Translations under genes and position numbers: made by a program
Notes under the pieces: model-generated
The model's database searches: none
Told to the model about the DNA's origin: nothing
The model's input: the letters and a program-made list of their open reading frames with translations, nothing else
Shown: piece by piece, positions 5,689 through 8,076 of the stretch
Numbering within the stretch: the stretch's first letter is position 1
Layout: each line of letters starts with the position of its first letter
Assembly: GCA_030043335.1 (NCBI GenBank)
Contig: JASHXX010000026.1
Coordinates: 1-8,076, forward strand
DNA: 8,076 bases
Direction: 5' to 3'
Source: Xanthobacteraceae bacterium
Lineage (GTDB): Bacteria; Pseudomonadota; Alphaproteobacteria; Rhizobiales; Xanthobacteraceae

Positions 5689-7515
5689 ATGAACCTTCGC
5701 AATATCGCCATCATCGCCCATGTCGACCACGGCAAGACCACGCTGGTCGACCGGCTGCTGCAGCAGTCCGGCGCCTTCCGCGAGAATCAGCGGGTCGCCG
5801 AGCGTGCGCTTGATTCAAACGACCTCGAACGCGAGCGTGGCATCACCATCCTGTCGAAGGTGACCTCGATTCTGTGGCGGGACGTGCGCATCAACATCGT
5901 CGACACTCCCGGCCACGCCGATTTCGGCGGCGAGGTCGAGCGCATCCTTAACATGGTCGACGGCGCGCTGGTCTTGGTCGACGCCGCCGAAGGGCCGCTG
6001 CCGCAGACCAAATTTGTGGTCACCAAGGCGCTCAAGGTCGGCCTCAAGCCGATCGTCATCATCAACAAGGTCGACCGCCCGGACGCCCGCCCCATCGAGG
6101 TCGCCAACGCGGTGTTCGATCTCTTCGCCGCGCTCGATGCAAGCGAGGAGCAGCTCGATTTCCCAATCCTCTACGGCTCGGCCAAGCAGGGCTGGATGGC
6201 GTCGAGCGCTTCGGGACCCAAGGACCAGGGGATGGCGCCGCTGTTCGAGCTCATCATCCGCCACGTCGCGTCGCCCAAGGTCGAGGCCGGCCCATTTCGC
6301 ATGCTCGGCACGATTCTGGAGGCCAATCCCTATCTCGGCCGCATCGTCACCGGCCGCATCTCCTCGGGCTCAGTCAAGCCCAACCAGACCATCAAGGTGC
6401 TCGACCGCAACGGCGCGCTGATCGAGGAGGGCCGGGTAACCAAGGTGCTCGCCTTCCGCGGGCTGGAGCGCGCGCCGATCGAGGAAGGCTCGGCGGGCGA
6501 CATCGTCGCGATTGCCGGCCTGCCGCAGGCGACCGTCGCGCATACGCTCTGCGCGCCCGAAATATTCGCGCCGCTGCCGGCGCAGCCGATCGACCCGCCG
6601 ACGTTGGCGATGACTTTCCGCATCAACGATTCACCGCTTGCCGGCACCGAGGGCGACAAGGTGCAGAGCCGGGTCATCCGCGAGCGACTCCTGCGCGAGG
6701 CCGAAGGCAACGTCGCCCTGCGGATTTCCGAGTCGTCGGAGAAGGATTCGATGGAAGTCGCCGGCCGCGGCGAGTTGCAGCTCGGCATCCTCATCGAAAC
6801 CATGCGCCGCGAGGGATTCGAACTGTCGGTGTCGCGGCCGAAAGTGCTGTTTCAGCACGGTTCCGCCGGCGAGCTCACCGAGCCAATCGAGGAAGTCGTC
6901 ATCGACGTCGATGAAGAGCACGCCGGCATCATCGTGCAGAAGCTCTCCGAGCGCAAAGGCGAGCTCGTCGAGATGCGCCCTTCGGGCGGCGGCCGGGTCC
7001 GGCTGATCTTCTATGTGCCGACGCGCGGGCTCATCGGCTATCACGGCGAGCTCCTTACCGACACGCGCGGCACCGCGGTGATGAACCGCCTGTTTCATGC
7101 CTACGGCCCGCACCGCGGCGAGATCAGCGGACGGCGCAACGGCGTCATGATCTCCAACGACCAGGGCGAGGCGGTCGCCTACGCGATGTGGAATCTGGAG
7201 GACCGCGGTCCGATGATGATCGAACCGGGCTGGAAGGTCTATCGCGGCATGATCGTCGGCGAGCATACCCGCGACAACGATCTCGAGGTCAACGTCCTCA
7301 AGGGCAAGAAACTGACCAACATCCGCACCCACGCCAAGGACGAGGCGATCCGGCTCACCCCGCCGATGAACATGACCCTTGAAAAAGCGCTGGCTTATAT
7401 TCAGGATGACGAATTGGTCGAAGTGACGCCGAAATCGATTCGGCTGCGCAAGAGACTGCTCGACCCCAACGAACGCAAGAAGGACGAGCGGCGCAAGGAA
7501 GCCGAGCGCGTCTGA
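5689..7515 (+). CDS. typA: Ribosome-associated translational GTPase TypA/BipA, 608 aa
   Basis: TypA/BipA binds the ribosome near the EF-G site and hydrolyses GTP. It supports ribosome assembly and growth under cold and other stress. All G motifs are present: AHVDHGKT (10-17, P-loop), RGITI (50-54, switch I), DTPGH (72-76, with catalytic H76), NKVD (126-129) and GSA (162-164). Next come an EF-Tu-like domain II (about 200-290) and EF-G-like domains III (about 305-380) and V (about 395-475, with [12 protein letters not shown] just after). The BipA-specific C-terminal domain includes [20 protein letters not shown] and [17 protein letters not shown] charged tail ends the protein. Length matches the family (about 605-610). 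The ATG at 5689 gives the standard [19 protein letters not shown] start, although no clear Shine-Dalgarno precedes it. It probably has its own promoter (5574-5601); the 280 bp gap downstream suggests it is transcribed alone. Confidence 0.98.
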   Translation: MNLRNIAIIAHVDHGKTTLVDRLLQQSGAFRENQRVAERALDSNDLERERGITILSKVTSILWRDVRINIVDTPGHADFGGEVERILNMVDGALVLVDAAEGPLPQTKFVVTKALKVGLKPIVIINKVDRPDARPIEVANAVFDLFAALDASEEQLDFPILYGSAKQGWMASSASGPKDQGMAPLFELIIRHVASPKVEAGPFRMLGTILEANPYLGRIVTGRISSGSVKPNQTIKVLDRNGALIEEGRVTKVLAFRGLERAPIEEGSAGDIVAIAGLPQATVAHTLCAPEIFAPLPAQPIDPPTLAMTFRINDSPLAGTEGDKVQSRVIRERLLREAEGNVALRISESSEKDSMEVAGRGELQLGILIETMRREGFELSVSRPKVLFQHGSAGELTEPIEEVVIDVDEEHAGIIVQKLSERKGELVEMRPSGGGRVRLIFYVPTRGLIGYHGELLTDTRGTAVMNRLFHAYGPHRGEISGRRNGVMISNDQGEAVAYAMWNLEDRGPMMIEPGWKVYRGMIVGEHTRDNDLEVNVLKGKKLTNIRTHAKDEAIRLTPPMNMTLEKALAYIQDDELVEVTPKSIRLRKRLLDPNERKKDERRKEAERV

Positions 7516-7567
7516 GGCCGTTGCTGATTCGGAGCGGCGGTTGGCTGGCTCGCGGAGCGGGGGCTGC

Positions 7568-7583
7568 CGGCGCAGGGGCGCCG
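7568..7583 (+). terminator. Possible typA 3' hairpin (weak terminator candidate)
   Basis: CGGCGC, loop AGGG, GCGCCG forms a perfect 6-bp stem 53 bases after the typA stop. No T run follows, so an intrinsic terminator is doubtful; it may be a 3' stability structure. An outer inverted pair GATTCGG (7526-7532) / CCGAATC (7581-7587) partly competes with it. Confidence 0.25.
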
Positions 7584-7590
7584 AATCCGG

Positions 7591-7607
7591 TGTCACAATT
7601 CGTAACA
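7591..7607 (+). promoter_or_regulatory. Operator-like 17-bp dyad TGTCAC-N5-GTAACA
   Basis: TGTCAC, spacer AATTC, then GTAACA are inverted repeats matching at five of six positions, in an AT-richer patch between typA and the GNAT gene. The size and symmetry suit a dimeric regulator. It lies about 190 bp before the GNAT start, far for a simple repressor, and I cannot assign it to a known regulator. Confidence 0.25.
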
Positions 7608-7723
7608 ATGCCGGCAAAATGTGTCGCTTCGGCAACAGCCGCTAACAGAATACGCGCCGGATGCATTTTTTTCCGCTCGCACTGATGGCGTGATCGGCAC
7701 TGTTCGGCTAATAATCCACATCG

Positions 7724-7738
7724 TTAACTGATGGTGAA
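7724..7738 (+). promoter_or_regulatory. CtrA-box-like element TTAA-N7-TGAA, overlapping a GANTC site
   Basis: TTAA (7724-7727), seven bases, then TGAA (7735-7738) matches seven of eight fixed positions of the alphaproteobacterial CtrA box TTAA-N7-TTAA. The last bases run into GAATC (7736-7740), a GANTC methylation site. It lies 58 bp upstream of the GNAT start. One such near-match could be chance. Confidence 0.25.
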
Positions 7739-7747
7739 TCTCGACCC

Positions 7748-7776
7748 TTGAACGGCGCGGAATCGCTTGCTTTGAT
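7748..7776 (+). promoter_or_regulatory. Candidate promoter of the GNAT gene
   Basis: TTGAAC (7748-7753) and TTTGAT (7771-7776) are separated by 17 bases; each hexamer matches the sigma70 consensus at four of six positions. Transcription would begin near 7783, giving a leader of about 13 bases that holds AAAGG before the ATG. The very short leader makes this uncertain. Confidence 0.33.
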
Positions 7777-7795
7777 CGCTTAAAGGCATCGTCCT

Positions 7796-8076
7796 ATGAG
7801 CACCGTCCTCATCGAAATCCGTCGCGCCAGGCCGGCCGATGCCGCCGCGGTTGCTGACGCGCACGATGAGGCATGGCGCACCGCCTATCAGGGGATCATC
7901 CCCGGCACGGAGCTCGAGAAGCTGATCAACCGTCGCGGCCCGGGCTGGTGGGACGGTGCGATTCGCAAGGGCAGCCGCATCACCCTCCTGCAGTTCGGCG
8001 ACAAGGTTTCCGGCTATGCCAATTACGGGCGCAATCGCGCCCGCAGCCTCTACTATGACGGCGAGATCTACGAGCT
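7796..8076 (+). CDS. GNAT-family N-acetyltransferase, N-terminal part, 3' truncated by window edge
   Basis: From the ATG at 7796 the frame stays open to the window end (93 full codons and two bases), beginning MSTVLIEIRRARPADAAAVA. The first strand and helix have the GNAT form IRRARPADAAAVADAHDEAW. TAYQGIIPGTELEKLI follows, and then a strand GDKVSGYANYGRN, where GNAT proteins have their central sheet. GNAT enzymes move an acetyl group from acetyl-CoA to an amine. The acetyl-CoA-binding Q/RxxGxG/A loop should lie beyond the window, so the enzyme type rests on the N-terminal half alone and the substrate cannot be guessed. AAGG precedes the start by nine bases. The 280 bp gap after typA argues for independent transcription. 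Confidence 0.82.
   Translation, partial: MSTVLIEIRRARPADAAAVADAHDEAWRTAYQGIIPGTELEKLINRRGPGWWDGAIRKGSRITLLQFGDKVSGYANYGRNRARSLYYDGEIYE

Noticed and set aside
6631..7635. Open frame on the minus strand opposite the 3' half of typA (334 codons)
   Set aside because: It lies opposite one of the most conserved bacterial GTPases, and its own translation has no recognisable fold.
7666..7672. Run of seven T as an intrinsic terminator for typA
   Set aside because: No stable stem immediately precedes it; the nearest hairpin (CGGC-AACA-GCCG, 7630-7641) has only four pairs and is 24 bases away.
1..8076. Search for CRISPR, toxin-antitoxin, defence, phage or transposon signatures
   Set aside because: No spaced direct repeats, small paired genes, transposase or integrase motifs, terminal inverted repeats or composition break were seen. 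The only tandem repeat is the in-frame one inside the TAXI gene.

Overview
The window reads as chromosomal DNA of a GC-rich alphaproteobacterium, most likely Hyphomicrobiales (Bradyrhizobium / Xanthobacteraceae-like). This is judged from the strong G/C third-position bias and from recalled resemblance of the proteins to that group, not from a search. I see no rRNA or tRNA gene, insertion sequence, integrase, phage gene or CRISPR array. Gene density is high and composition is even, so this looks like ordinary core chromosome rather than a mobile island.

Layout. (1) 1-2213, plus strand: the 3' end of a FadB/FadJ-type 3-hydroxyacyl-CoA dehydrogenase gene, overlapping by 4 bases (ATGA) an acetyl-CoA hydrolase/CoA-transferase gene. 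This is a translationally coupled acyl-CoA (beta-oxidation type) operon. (2) 2233-2619, minus strand: a small DUF1232 (YkvA-like) membrane protein, convergent with the CoA-transferase (19 bp gap) and divergent from the next gene. (3) 2754-3875, plus: a site-2-protease-type M50 metalloprotease with a C-terminal CBS pair. (4) 3934-5559, plus: a membrane-anchored TAXI-family TRAP solute-binding protein with an unusual lysine-rich hexapeptide repeat inside its binding domain and no transporter permease beside it. (5) 5689-7515, plus: typA/bipA, the ribosome-associated GTPase, behind a plausible promoter and a perfect GC hairpin in its leader. (6) 7516-7795: a 280 bp intergenic region holding several small dyads and GANTC sites. 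(7) 7796 to the window end: the 5' part of a GNAT acetyltransferase gene.

How the genes relate: only the first two are clearly an operon, probably handling acyl-CoA breakdown and CoA transfer or recycling. The M50 protease, the TAXI protein and the DUF1232 protein are all predicted membrane proteins, but nothing in the sequence ties them into one pathway. The typA and GNAT genes appear to have their own promoters. I find no convincing new multi-gene system. The best candidate for something undescribed is the orphan, doubly membrane-anchored TAXI protein with its VNTR-like lysine-rich insert and roughly 95-residue cytoplasmic tail.
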